Of a stretch of DNA of 64,000 bases, positions 24,448 through 36,425 are shown piece by piece. A program made the position numbers and the translations under genes. Within the stretch, counting starts at the first letter, position 1. Each line of letters opens with the position of its first letter. The DNA is from Gyromitra esculenta (taxonomy: Eukaryota; Ascomycota; Pezizomycetes; Pezizales; Discinaceae). The notes beneath the pieces were generated by a model that made no database searches, was not told where the DNA came from, and saw nothing but the letters and a program-made list of their open reading frames with translations. Location: assembly GCA_038503075.1 (NCBI GenBank), contig JBCAML010000003.1:558001-622000 (forward strand), in the 5' to 3' direction.

Positions 24448-25203
24448 TTATGAAGAATTCTTCGCAATTCCAACCATCCTTGGGATATCAATAGTCTTAA
24501 GCCACCACTTAAACATGCCTTTAATCGGGCCTGGCACAGATCCCGTTTCCTCGGGCAACTCGCTCTCCACGATTGCCTCCGCAAGCGCATCGACTTCCTC
24601 GGCCGATAGATCTAAAATATAAGTGTTAGCTAACCCAATGTAGAAAACAGTTAGGTTATTAATACATACTAATACGGATATTCTCGGAAACCTCTAGATC
24701 CTCAGATTCAGGAATATCCGATTCGAGCGAAATCAATTCAGGAAATTCCTTTTTGAAAAATTCAAGTTCCGATGGAGTCAACTCGGATAGGTTCACTTCC
24801 GCGTCTTCTGCACCTAGAGGACCGATTGTCAGATTTTTAGATCAGGTAGTAGAAGCAAGAAATGAGTAAGTAAAAACCTTCTGTAGATTCACGCTTAGTG
24901 TGGTGGCCATGGTTCGGTCCCAAGGGATGGGTCGCTCCCAAGGGACGAACCCCTCCGGCCATATACTGCCCGATTTTAGAGATAACTGTGTGAAACCGTG
25001 GTATCAGCCACTTGGACCAAGGTAAACTAAAGGAAACAAGAAAGATCACACATACAGTCTGCTATTCCTCTTTTCTCAATTCGAGACTTTTCGGAGAAGG
25101 CCTGCACCTCAAGTGGCTGGCCGACTTGAGGCAAGATCTGATACATAGGTGCGGCAGCCACACAAAGGGCTGTTCCAAGAACGAGGAGAGATTGAGGGCG
25201 CAT
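24448..25203 (-). CDS. Secreted pro-peptide with Kex2-type KR sites (candidate peptide precursor)
   Basis: The spliced model encodes 187 residues. Exons in transcript order are 25203-25056, 24985-24878, 24813-24670 and 24611-24448 (introns 70, 64 and 58 nt; the second donor, GTTTTT, is weak). Residues 1-18 are a signal peptide (MRPQSLLVLGTALCVAAA). KR dipeptides at about 44-45 (RIEKR) and 80-81 (HHTKR) bracket a 34-residue segment: an amphipathic GIADFISKIGQYMAGG followed by a Pro/His/Gly part with the near repeat PLGATH / PLGPNHG and a HGHH cluster. Residues about 82-160 are strongly acidic. The last 27 residues are cationic and aromatic (GPIKGMFKWWLKTID...). There are no Cys pairs and no family I recognise. 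It could be a peptide pheromone, antimicrobial or effector precursor, or a plain secreted protein with chance KR sites. Confidence 0.6.
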
Positions 25204-26237
25204 GTTTGTTTCGGAGTGAAGAAGTTTGTGGAGTGAAGTTTGTGGTCTGAAGGAGCCTGTGAGCTGAGGAAATCTATGTAGCGGAGAAGTTTCTGTAGTG
25301 AGTAACCAAAACTGAATAATTGCGAAGGAGAGTGGATGGGTCCTGGGTTATATAGGATTGTAGGAGCAAAATATTTTTTATTTGGACTGAGACTGTTAAA
25401 AAATGTGTTCTGATTTTAGATTTGACGTGTTTGGGGTCAAGTAATTATAACTGTGAGTTCAATCCGAACGCTCTAGCTAGACTATATGCAAGTAAGAAGT
25501 GCAAAAATTAGCTTGTTGTACTTAAACCAAATTTGGCACTAATAAAATGATGCGTAGTGACCTTTAAGCTGTGGAACTAGAGACGAACCCACTAAGACAG
25601 TTCAGTCCTGAATATTTCTGCTTCGCTTTCGCCTATTTATCCACATGCAGTCTTTTCCTAACCTGTTCAAACCGGGACAAGTTGTAGGCAGGCTCAATAC
25701 GGTCTTAGCTAAACCTCCCCATCTACATGTAGTCATGGTCATGACGCTAATGCCCGGCTTCACCTACGTCATTTACCTCGCTACCATGTTACGTCAGTCT
25801 TAAATATACATGCACATATGTCCATGTCGTATGAGAGATCTAGCTAATTCACAAGTGGTCCTATTTCTAGAACTGGGTAATTACTAAATTATAGTGCTGC
25901 GTGTAGATCTCGTAACCACTTGCAGGTATTTCATCCAAGAAACACACCGTGTACTAGTAGAGGTAACAGATTTCGCCTTGAGAATTATAATTATTTCTAT
26001 GGAAAAAATTTAATCTTTCCCTGAATACTAATTGAAGGACATTCTGTGTAAACTAGAACCTCCCTTAGAGCATACAGAAACTTTAATTTGGTATTTAGGA
26101 ACTGTAATGGCCTTTTAGAAGAGTTAAAAGATTTCAAGCCTTTCCCAACAACCTGGATATATCCGCGAATGAGAACTGTTAGCCTGTTTCAACCATCCCC
26201 AGATTGTTCTTCATCTGGTTTGAAGTACTCATCATGC
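25204..26237. other. Intergenic region
   Basis: The first 200 bp hold the promoter of the pro-peptide gene. The rest is AT-rich, contains CTACATGTAG at 25723-25732, and has no supportable gene. Confidence 0.5.
25348..25356 (-). promoter_or_regulatory. TATA-like box of the secreted pro-peptide gene
   Basis: The minus strand reads CCTATATAA about 145-155 bp upstream of the ATG at 25203, a plausible TATA position for a regulated fungal gene. Confidence 0.5.
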
Positions 26238-27722
26238 CTAGAACTCATCATCCCAATCTTCGATAACAAACTTCGGGTTGATAGCTTCCTCTAGTTTAGC
26301 AACCGCTACCTTACTGCTGCCCGCCAAACCGGAAGATTTACCGACGGTGACTTTATTAGTGATGGTATTGCTCTCGGTAGAATTTCTTGCATTAGTGTTG
26401 CCAGCGTTTTTATTTTCAGTGGTATCGTCGATGGTGATATTTTGCGGCGCAGAAATACTACACTGGATGTTAGTCATACTGTGAATTACATACAGCAAGA
26501 GTACTGGGACCGAAAGCTGGGTATAGCCACATGCACGATTGGGCCTTCCACATATCCCCACTCGGGGAAAAAAATTAACTAATATGCCTTACATTTCTTC
26601 TTTCAAGACTGTCACAGTAAAATCCCTACTCTCTGGAAGTGAAGCCTTCTCAACGGCAGCATCTTGCGGAACGCCAATCTCCCCGGATCCAGCAAGCTTT
26701 TTCGCCAGCATCATCCGATTCAGATGGCTCACCTCCTTTGATTTTTCCTGGTGTGAGATTTTCTCATGAATTTTTTTCTGTTCTTCTTGATATTCCAGAG
26801 CAGTGATTAACTTCAATAAATTGAATGATCTATCGCTCTCGATATCTTCCTGCCCAGTTCCGAATTCTGAAGCGACGTCCTTTGACTCTTCAGAGCCGAC
26901 CTTCTCGATCGTCTCATCTGTAGAGACAGGATGTGGCTTTTTCAACTCGTCGGCATCGTCCGTCCCGACCCCTTCATTGGTAAGGGCAAAGTGTGGCTCT
27001 ACATCGACCAGCTTTGAATATTCAGCGCTCTCAGTGGGTGGATCGGGAGCTTTGAAGCCAGCGTAGATTGATCCCATAAGCCCCTTCGAGCTCTTTTTTG
27101 CCGCATAATTGAAGTTGAAAGGTTTATCTCCAATCGATGACCCAGGAGGACAGCTGATTCTTTGAGGAGTAGAGTTAGGAATGATATTGGAAGTAGATGG
27201 GTTAAAAGACTCAAACGAAGAGGTTGAGCTATGCCCCCAGCCCCCTCGATTGCCGGAACTCAAAGCGTCATAACTACGCTGTTGCTGCAGACGCCGTGGC
27301 TGGGCTGGACCAACTCTCAGATTCTGATTGCTGATTTCTTTCCTTACCACGCCCTTTGGTGTAGTCATAAATTCGACACGCAGGCCTTCACTAGAGCCAG
27401 TAAACGGGTGGTTTTGTAATTTTTCTTTGGCGATGGCTGCAACTTGGGGATCGGCGAAGTACGCGATTCCGAAACAGGCGGTATGGGTCCTGTTATTCTT
27501 GACTTTGAGTCTAAGAAAACCAGAATGTTCGGTGAGGAGGGCTTGAAGTTCGTTATAGATGGCCTCGCTATCGAGGGGTCGAAAGGGGATATTGGCGATG
27601 TGGAGAGTCTTGTTGGCAGGTAGAGATGAAGGACCTTCGGTGAACTCAGAGGGGGCGATTATAGATGGAAATGGAGATAACTTGAAGGAAGACAAGGCAG
27701 AAGTAGTGGGGTAGAGGGACAT
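26238..27722 (-). CDS. RRM-domain RNA-binding protein
   Basis: A 449-residue protein from exons 27722-26593 and 26457-26238. One RNA recognition motif spans about residues 37-120: the RNP2-like strand is LHIANIP and the RNP1-like strand is CFGIAYF, preceded by a basic VKNNRTHTA. The layout, a single RRM followed by a long Ser/Asn-rich and then acidic disordered tail, resembles Whi3/Scw1-type fungal regulators, but I cannot assign an ortholog. A charged coiled-coil-like stretch (EYQEEQKKIHEKISHQEK) lies near residue 325. The 135-nt intron has donor GTAAGG, branch TGACTAAC and acceptor TGTAG; read through, the donor itself gives a TAA stop and a 376-residue form. Exon 2 adds a Thr/Asn-rich segment ending in acidic VIEDWDDEF. 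TACATGTA sits 3 bp upstream of the ATG. Confidence 0.8.
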
Positions 27723-29041
27723 GATACATGTAAGTATCTAGGAAGTGATGGTAGAAGTGAGGGGATGTGAGGGTTCTGGAGGAAGGAAACTTAGTTTCGC
27801 TGGCGATAAACGTTCCGGAAGAGAAGAGATTTGTTCTGGGTTCGTAGTATGAGCAAAGCATTGCTGTGATCAGTGGGCTAGCGGAGATTGAAATAAATCT
27901 GAAGATGGCTAAGTGGAGCTGCATGTGGAGTTTTATGTGTGTTCCCGACCCTGATTCTCTGACTGCACGCTATGGCTTTCATCCGACTTTACTTGGCCTA
28001 GATTTAATCAGTTTTTGTTTCTAATATTAATGTTCGGCTGGGGTTTTGATAGACTTCCAAAGAGAAATTCGTGTGATCACAGAAAGCGAGTGATACCTGA
28101 TGATCATTCTTGGCCGCTCTAGATGCACCATCTCTTTCTACCCTTGTTAGGCAATTGCGGATTCGGACATGGTTCTAGGGCTTTATTTATAAATTCTCAA
28201 ACCTAAGACACTCTTAAAAGAAAGAAAGAGAGAGTGCATTACTCGATAGTATAATATCGTGATCATTCTAAGGAATATTGCTCTAAAACTGACGCAGTGG
28301 GTTACGGAGCTTATTGAAGCAGACCTATACCACTCAAATAGTAGCGAGAAGCCATGTCTATAGTGAGAGAGAAGACATGTACATCTATAGCTCCCTTAGC
28401 CATCAAATTTACCTACAGGCATTAGACCATTATACTTACTTGGTCGAGCCAGCTTTGGGCTTCTGGCTGTTCTCTAAAAGGCTGGGAAAACCACGCATGA
28501 CAACAAATGCAGTTAAATTACAAAGGTTGACTAGAAAGCAGGTACTACATGTAGATTTACTGATCATACGATAGCGGCCATCAATACATGAATACACGTG
28601 TATGTAGCTTCATCATCCGCAGAGGCACATTTATAAATCAATATTCTTTGCGAAATCAACACCAGTAACTCTAGGGCACAAACCTGATATATGTAGAAGA
28701 TTAAGACGTCACCAGGATGGAAGGTCTTGTTGTTATCTGGCGCTAGAGTTATTTCGAAGACGCGGGCTAGTATACCATCATGATCCCACGTGCACTCGTA
28801 CCCAAACTTCTCCTCATTGTAGGTAAGTTAAGGAGGAAAATTATATAAGCATAATCGTTAATACAAGACATTCCATTCTCCTTTTACATATTCTCGAATC
28901 GTCATAAAATCATATCGCTTTTTTTAAATTAATGTACAGTCGGAGAGAAATATGAACACAAGAAAACCGAGTCTCGGGAGATACATTGCCAACAGACCGT
29001 CCCTCCCCCCACGCAAGAGATATGTAATATATGATGAGAAA
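27723..29041. other. Intergenic region
   Basis: This 1.3 kb separates the start of the RRM gene from the 3' end of MAK16. It has a GA-rich microsatellite near 28218-28236, a CTACATGTAG palindrome at 28545-28554 and no gene I can support. Confidence 0.5.
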
Positions 29042-30217
29042 TTAGAAAGCCAATTCGCGTTCTTGCGGGAGGGTGGTCTCGTATTCGATTTCGACATGTG
29101 CACCGCCTGTTGGGGGGATTAGTAAAACGTAAATTTTATCGTAATACATTGGGAAAATCTTACGTTTTCTTGGGTTTTGAGGAGCTGGGCCTCTCTTCCT
29201 CTTTTTGCCGTCGATAGGAGTCTTCTTAAGCGGGATTTTACCCTTCTTCTTGGGATCCTCCTCCTCCTCGCTATCGTCACTGTCATCCTCGCTATCACTC
29301 TCCTCATTATCCTCTTCGAAATCGCTTGCCCCACTTCCCTCTAGCCAGTCTTCTAAATCGCCTAGTTCCTCCTCTTCTAGTTCGTCATCCCCAGAAACAT
29401 ACTCTACCTCACCAACTCCTTCATCTTCCAATTCCTCCTCCTCCTCGTCTTCCTCCTCATCTTCTTCGTCGTAGTCAACGTCCCTTTCCGCAGCTCCTTC
29501 TTTCTCAAGCCCTCTAAGAACCTTCTTCCAAATACCCTCTTCCACATTCAGCGGTTTATCACCATAGGCACCACTTCTCAATCTCTCCACCAGCTCCTTC
29601 TCAATCGCCCTCTCAAGCTTCGCAGCAGCCAATGCCTTCCTTTCCCTAGTAGCTTCTCTCCTCTTAACCTTTGGCTTGACACCAACCAGCTTCTCGCCGA
29701 GCCGCTCATCCTGTTTTGCGAGTCTCCGTGAGGTGATGGCGACTTGCGTTAGCCGTGTGAGACGTTGTTTGCACTTATGCAGCAGGAACTTAGGCCAGTA
29801 AATTAGTCGCTCGTCGATTTGGGATAGTGCAACAGTGTAGTTCTGAGAAAGTTTGATGCGTTCCCAGAGCTTGGAGGGAAGGTGAGAGCGCTCGATTGTT
29901 TTCATGTATAAGTAGAGGATACCATTGTCGGAGCGGATAGTAGCATAACGAGAGTTGGCAAGAGGGCAAGACTGCCGATTACAGAGCCCAGTGACCTGAA
30001 GAGAGGGGTTAGTTATCAGATAGAAATGCCGATGGTGGGGTAGGATGTGCCACAAACATTATATTCGTTTCTGCAGAAGTTTTGGCCTTTTGTCGTTCTG
30101 CAGCACAGCGATTAGCATTTTCAAGTAGCTCAAAGGTGGCATTGGGGAAGCTTACTTCAGCTTAAAGGCGCAGAACTGCTGGTTAATAACTTGCCAAACG
30201 ATCTCGTCCGAAGCCAT
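29042..30217 (-). CDS. MAK16: MAK16, 60S ribosomal subunit biogenesis factor
   Basis: The three-exon gene (30217-30156, 30097-30058, 29995-29042) encodes 351 residues. MAK16 is a nucleolar/nuclear factor needed for early pre-60S maturation. The family N-terminus is clear: [20 protein letters not shown], then [11 protein letters not shown] spelled by a 40-nt exon, then [20 protein letters not shown] with the conserved cysteines, and [13 protein letters not shown] basic middle ([15 protein letters not shown]) is followed by a long acidic Glu/Asp tract (about residues 215-285) and a basic [11 protein letters not shown] / KKRKRG segment that can act as a nuclear signal. Introns are 58 and 62 nt; the second uses donor GTTTGT. 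The gene is divergent from TFC4 with 238 bp between start codons. Confidence 0.94.
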
Positions 30218-30455
30218 TGCTGTTGGTCTAGAGAGAGGCACGAACGGTTCTCTGGTGGCTGTCGTCGAGACGCTTTTGTAAAAATCGCTTGGGCGAAGAG
30301 AAAATTTAGGCGCGCTGCCAAGATTTCGCCGCATGAAGAGCCGGGTAACGCCAAGGAATGAGGCTCAAAATGTTTAATTGCCCCACCATTCAAGAGGGAC
30401 AAAATCCCACGTTCTTTTGTACAACATACCCCGGAATCCAACACCGAAATCCATT
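30218..30455. promoter_or_regulatory. Bidirectional promoter MAK16 / TFC4
   Basis: The 238-bp gap between two divergent ATGs must contain both promoters. It includes an AGAAAATTT stretch near 30298 that is loosely like the yeast rRNA-processing element, but I cannot show that it is functional. No TATA box is evident. Confidence 0.6.
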
Positions 30456-33400
30456 ATGACGCCAGGTAGTCGAAGACTACAAGAATACAGTGGGGGTGAG
30501 GATGATGGCTATTCTGAAGGCGAATATGAGGATGGCGTCGAACAGTAAGTTCCAGATAGTCCGTGTTTGAGTAATTCCCTATTTGTGCATACTGATAATT
30601 ACACCAGAGATGGCTTCTTCGGCGAAGAAGACGATCTCGATGACGACCCTGACTATTCCGGCTCTGATGCTGGTCTCCAAGACTATACCGGTGAAGCTGC
30701 CTTAGACGAGCATCCCCCCACCTCTGACGAGGAAGAAGAAGATGAGGAGGAAGAGGACCTCTCAATGGACCTCTTTAACCAAGACATGGAAGACTTCCAC
30801 CACGACCTCAAAGCAGCCCAAGGCTTCAAGAAAGGTCGCATGCAACGTGATGGTAACCGCGGTGGAGGTCGTCGTGCTGTCGGTGACGAAAACTACTCCT
30901 TCGAAGTCCGCAGCTTGCTCGGACAAGCAAACCAAGCGTATGCATTCCGGAAACTCGACGAGGCACTGAAAGCAGTGAAACAGATTATTCAGATTGAGCC
31001 GGGGGTGTACGCGGCGTGGAAGATTCTTGGAGAAATATTTGCTGAGAAGGGGGATAAGAATAAGTGTCTTCTAGCGTGGCTCACTGCGGCCCATGCAAGG
31101 CCGAAGGATTGGGAGCTGTGGTTAATGTGTGCGAAGATGAGCTTGGATCAGTACGGACCTGATAAGCAGAGCTACAGGGATCAGGCTATCTACTGTTACA
31201 ATAGAGCCATTCGTGCTAACCCGGATAATATCGATGCTATCTATGATCGGTCATTGCTGCTTAAGGATGCAGGGCAGATTTCTAAGTCAGCGGAAGGTTT
31301 TGTGATGTTAAACCGATTATTGCCAAATGATATGACAGTCCTTAAGGAGCTTGCTGGGCTCTATATAGACCTAGGTAAGATCCCTGAGGCAATCGAATTC
31401 TATAACCGCAGTGTGGAATTCTTCAAAAGCACAGGGAACCCAGACATGGGATTTGGCTGGTCAGAATTAAATATTTTTGCGGAACTATATTGTATGGAGA
31501 AAGAATGGGCAAAGGCTATTCAGACTATTAAGAGCCTAGGAAGATGGCTATATGGGAGAGCAAGCGAGACATATTGGGATCAGATCAATGGAGACGATAG
31601 AGAATGGGATGAAGATGATCGACCAAGGAGGTGTTTAGTGAGAGAATTTGAGCCGGATAGGTTTCCGAAAGAGAGTTATACATTGCCATTGGAACTTCGT
31701 GTTAAACTTGGATTATGTCGATTACGAATCGGGAATAAAGATGAAGCTTTAGTACGTGCATTTAATATAAACCCACCACTATCTCTTCAGTCTCCTTCCT
31801 CACATTCTTTGTACTGTGAACCATCCTCTAACCTCTTCCCCCCAGTCCCATTTCCGCCACCTCCAAGACTCCAATACGCTCACCTATAATGATCTTTTCC
31901 AAGAAGTCGGTGACGCCCTCTTTGAAAACGCTGCCTACGAAGACGCAATAACATACTACTCCGTTGTTGTCGAGGCCGCCGAATACCTCGACCGCAAGCT
32001 CTGGTTCAATATGGCCGAGTGCTACCGCGGCCTCGATAATATCGAGGACGCTGAAGATTCCTACATGACCGTACTCGAAGCCTATCCAACCGACGAAGCA
32101 GCCATGATGCAGCTAGCTGGTATCTACGAAGTCACGAACCGCAAACCTGAGGCGCTCGACCTTGTCAATGAGATCATCCGGATCCGCCGTGAGAAGGACG
32201 CCGCAGAAAAGGCAAGACGGGACGCGGTTGCTGGGGGAGTAGACCCGGTAGAGCAACAGCTACAGAGCGAGAGTGGGGAGCCGATGGCATTTTTTCCAAA
32301 TCAGCCCGTGCGGGAGCGTGCGAGGAAAAAGAAGCCCGGGATGTTGTCGGAGGCGGAGAGAGCCGAGATGGACGCAAAGAAGACAGAGCAGACAACGGTG
32401 AAGTATCGGAAGTTGGAAATGTTGGGTCCGGCTGTCGAAGAAGGTGATCCAGCCGCGGTGAAAGAGTGGCTAGATACTGCAGGTGATTTGGTCGACGATT
32501 TCAGGAATACGCGGGCGCTGTATCCGCAGGATCGGAATTTGAAGTTTAAAGGGTTTATGACGACGGCGCAGAGAAGAGCAGTTGCGCAGGGACAGGTCAA
32601 GCAAATAGAAAAAATGCAGAGCCGATTACAGGAGAGTTTAAGTACGTTTCTCAACTTAAGTAATTAACACGTAGGTCAATGAGTCTGATACGACCTTTGA
32701 AACATAGCTTTCCAGGACGAAGTGATCGAGCAGCCAGAACATCTCACTAAGTTTCGTGGCCTCGACTTTGATGTTTGGTTGCGTATATTCATGCAATACG
32801 CCATCTACCTTGCCAAATACGACAACTTCCAAGATGCCTACGACGTGTGTAATGCGGCCAAAGAGGCTAATGTCTTCTTTCAAGATAAACAATGCACCTT
32901 CACTATCTGGATTACCTGGCTAGCTTGTGCGATTATGGTTGGCGACTCTGAATCCTGCTCTACTATCTGCCGTTGGTTCATGACGTCCTTTCAATTTACG
33001 ACTGAGACTTATTCTCTCTTCACTGCATCTATCACTGCCAGTAAAAATGGTCTAGAGGTGTTCCATAATAATGCGAACCAGAAGTATTTATTACGACAAA
33101 TTAAGGCGATGGATCAAGCTATCACCGGAAAGACAAGAGTGGGTGCAGCTACGCTAACGGCGATTGATGATAACGGAGAGAAATACGTACCGACAGATGT
33201 CGATGTAGGACTTCTTATGTTGTATGGGCATATCCTTGCTTCAGGAAGAAGCTATATCTCTGCGCTGAATTATTACACGAGAGCTTTCAGTGTTCTACCG
33301 AATAACCCAATGATTACGTTCTGTATAGGTCTAGCGTACTTGCACAGGAGCATGCAGAGGCAGAGTGAAAATAGACATATGCAAGCTTTACAAGGCATGA

Positions 33401-33840
33401 CATTCCTGTTTGAGTATTTTGACTTGAGAACGGGGAAGAACAGAGAGGAAGGGAAAGGGAAGGGGGAGAAAGAAGAGAGAGGAGGGGAAGGGAGAGAACC
33501 GATGGAAGGAGTAGAAGTTGAGGAGGAGATCAGATGGGATGAGAGGCAAGAGGCCGAATATAATATCGGGAGGGCTTTTCATCATATTGGTAAGATTATA
33601 TCCCTTCGTCATCAGTGAGCTTACGTTCGACTAATTTCTTTGTTGTATGAAGGACTTACTCATTTGGCAATCCCATATTATGAACGTGTACTTCAAATCT
33701 CAGACGCACAGGTCAATGCAGGTCAGCCACTAGATGGCGATCTAAAATGGGAGGCGGCGTATAATCTACAGATGGTCTATGTCACAAGCGGTAATCCAGG
33801 GTTGGCGAAGATTGTGACTGAGAAATATTTGGTGTTGTAG
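30456..33840 (+). CDS. TFC4: TFC4, TPR subunit of RNA polymerase III factor TFIIIC
   Basis: Five exons (30456-30544, 30608-31751, 31846-32641, 32708-33589, 33653-33840; introns 63-94 nt, phases consistent) encode 1,032 residues, close to the yeast subunit (about 1,025). TFC4 bridges A-box-bound TFIIIC and TFIIIB during assembly on tRNA and 5S genes. The N-terminus is acidic and Ser/Asp-rich ([16 protein letters not shown]) up to residue about 110. TPR units follow (LLGQANQAYAFRKLDEALKA, AWKILGEIFAEKGDKNKCL, AIRANPDNIDAIYDRSLLL, GLYIDLGKIPEAIEFYNRS). A second TPR block starts after intron 2 (LFQEVGDALFENAAYEDAI) and a third at the C-terminus (GLTHLAIPYYERVLQ). A highly charged Glu/Gly/Lys insert lies near residue 905-940. 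Confidence 0.93.
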
Positions 33841-34403
33841 TTCTATGGGCTTTGTTTCGGAGTTTAGCGTGGTGCGAAAGCTACCCATGCCATAAATGTG
33901 TACTATATTTATCTGTGTTGACCTAATGACTTAAAAAAAAATTTAAATATTAAATTAACAAGGCAGCATACTATTTAAGCGAGAGATTGTGCACAATTAA
34001 AAATAATCAAAATTCAGACTACTAAATCCTATGATTAAGCAGTCCATACCCAGTCCAGAAACTACAAGCACACGCTCCCACCAACGCTCATACCTCTCTA
34101 GCAAGGTATGTGCAATCATATATCGCGCAGGTAGGTGCACAGCTATTCCCATTGAATGAGTACTGGAGCATAGAACCAATTATCCCCATCGCAAAAATTC
34201 GTCCTCCCTACTCACCACTTCTCCAGAGCCTATAGCGCTAGACAAGCTGAACAAACCGAACAAACCCACTACTCCAAATATCTAAGGACTTATAACAGAT
34301 CCTCAGGTAAACGGGCTGCCAACAGAAGGCCTACTCTCATCAAGCCGTCTACAGGCTCTCCTCCAAACACACGAATAAATCCAATCGAAATCCAATCCAA
34401 GCC
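33841..34403. other. Intergenic region
   Basis: AT-rich 3' flank of TFC4 (poly-A and TTTAAATATTAAATTAA near 33931-33958), then the upstream region of the HNH-like gene. No gene seen. Confidence 0.5.
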
Positions 34404-35489
34404 ATGCATCACAGATTGACTTCTGAGATGGATATAGTTTCGATCCTCTCAAAAATTCCCAAGATTTTCTCGCCCGTCACAATTTCTCCAAACCACAAAT
34501 CAAATTTGCAGTTGGCAACCGGCATTGTTGAGACCGACCTCACTATAGATCCATTACTTCGAAATCATATTGTCGAAAAGATTTTAAATTGTGGAGCCCT
34601 ACCGGACACTGGACACTTTGCTCGAACACTCATTAGCTTCTATAGGGCCTCAGATAGTAAGGGTCTGCAGTCGTTCATCGAGACGTTTACTGCTGGTATG
34701 AAGTTCCTTCAGGCCTTTGAGACTCCAAAACAAATCAAAAGCACCGAGATGGGGCGCGAAGGTAGTTATCTCAAAACATCTCCAACAGATCATCCCTATT
34801 AACAGTGCATTATAGGTTTCGAGATTCCGCCTAGCAGTCACCCCAAGCTAGAAGACCGGTCTCCCGCCCGTCCCGGACCTGTATGTGAAATTAGCGGAGA
34901 CCACGGGCCAGTCGCAGGCCTCATGGAAGCATGTATTTTTCCCAATATCTCCGATAATGATAACTGTGGTATGCAGGAACGACACCTACGAGGTCTCCTC
35001 TCCTGTCTACTGAATGCCGACATGGTTGAAAAGATTATCGGCGAGTGCACAACGAAGGACATCATCGGAACCAATCATTTCACCAATGGCATCTTCATGT
35101 CGACCTCCTGTCATAAAGCATTCAGAGAATTCCAGTTCTGTCTTATTCCGATTCTCACAACCTTCACCTTGACGCAGTACGATGTCGAATTCCACTGGCT
35201 CGATAAACCTGCTGTGAATGCGCTGCGGAATTTCCGCAAGATCCCGAAACTGACAGACAATTATTTCATGCATTACAGTTCATTCAGGAGCGGTGATCGC
35301 ATTACCTTCAAGACTGTGGACCCGAAAAAATACCCGCTGCCTGATCCTGGGTTGTTGGTGGTTCTGTCTAGCCTCGCCAATATATCTCTTCCCACGGAAG
35401 TAAGCGCCACCTACCAAGCTCTCTGGGGCTCCACGTACTTCGCTGAAGACAATGGAGATGATGAGAACTGTCAAGAGGAGAAATCTTAG
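34404..35489 (+). CDS. Fungal HNH-endonuclease-like protein with altered motif
   Basis: Two exons (34404-34761, 34816-35489; 54-nt intron) encode 343 residues. The C-terminal part has the layout of the fungal HNH_2-type domain often found in multicopy ascomycete proteins: a Cys-based start (VCEISGDHG, about residue 142), the block MEACIFPNISD where family members usually have A-A/C-H-I-F-P, a helical middle, NGIFMSTSCHKAFREFQFCLIPI resembling the second and third motif region, then a beta segment ending in VEFHWLD. The first motif His appears to be replaced (EACIFP), so nuclease activity is doubtful. The N-terminal 120 residues are helical and unrecognised. The start at 34404 is the first ATG; a second in frame is at 34428. 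The family call is from motif memory. Confidence 0.65.
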
Positions 35490-36425
35490 CTTGAAGTTGA
35501 AACAGACATCGAAAGATAAGAGGTGTTTAGAGCAAAGTAACATGTAATACCTAGGTGCAAGTGGTTATCCTAAATGACATGCATAACAACTTCCAGCAGT
35601 CGAGGATGTCGTCTCCCGATTTAGCTAGCAACCCTGAAAGAAGTTTCTACTCAAGGCTCATGAAGTAGTAGCGCCTCAGGTACAACTCACACCATCGGTC
35701 GTGAAATATCATTTGTCTTGACACCAAGCCCCTAGCTCAGCATGTTCCTATAAAAGAGAGCTTTTAGGGCTTACCAAGCCTACAGCCTAGATGTCTCGAT
35801 ACTAAATATCACCTCGTAAGAGGATTCCCTGCGTGATATGAGTGTTCCTTGATGGCATAGCTAGACTTGTTTTGCTATCCTTAAGACGTAATAGCGACAC
35901 ACAGACCAAGTCCTAAAGATAAAGTCAGATGATTCAGCAGTTAAATGTGACGCTTCTACTGACCGCACCTAAAGAAAGCAAGGGCTCGCCATGGCCTATT
36001 TGTAGTCAAGTCACATTAATAGTGACGATGTTAAGTGAACCAGTAAGTCCATTATGTTACTATGGAGGATGTTTTACCGATGGTCTCTGAATGCAGAAAA
36101 GCTCTCGCTCTAACAGAATAGTCAGCTGGTAGGAATTCAGACCAGCCATGCGCAGGCTCGTGAGCGTGCGAGTGTACCTTCCAAGTCAGCCCTTTTAATA
36201 CGACAACTTACACGGCGATAGGGTTAAGCGCATAGGTTTCTCGACTTGGGCTAGAGCTCCAATAAATGAATATATATAAAACTAAAGTTTGTGGCCCCAG
36301 ACGACATTTAGAGAAATCGCTATTTCTTACTCGCCATAAAACATAAACCCATCTTAAAAACGCCCTACATATATGTCATCAACCATATCATACACATTCT
36401 TTTACCTCTCCCTCCTATCCCAAGA
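35490..36425. other. Intergenic region
   Basis: Between convergent genes (the HNH-like gene and MDM12). No supportable gene; an ATATATATAA stretch lies near 36270-36280. Confidence 0.5.

Noticed and set aside
24448..25203. Ustiloxin-like (dikaritin) RiPP precursor
   Set aside because: Such precursors have many tandem core repeats; here there are only two KR sites, and no UstY-type (DUF3328) gene lies in the window.
29205..29517. Plus-strand Ser-rich frame opposite MAK16
   Set aside because: It is the antisense image of the Glu/Asp tract of MAK16 and has no independent support.
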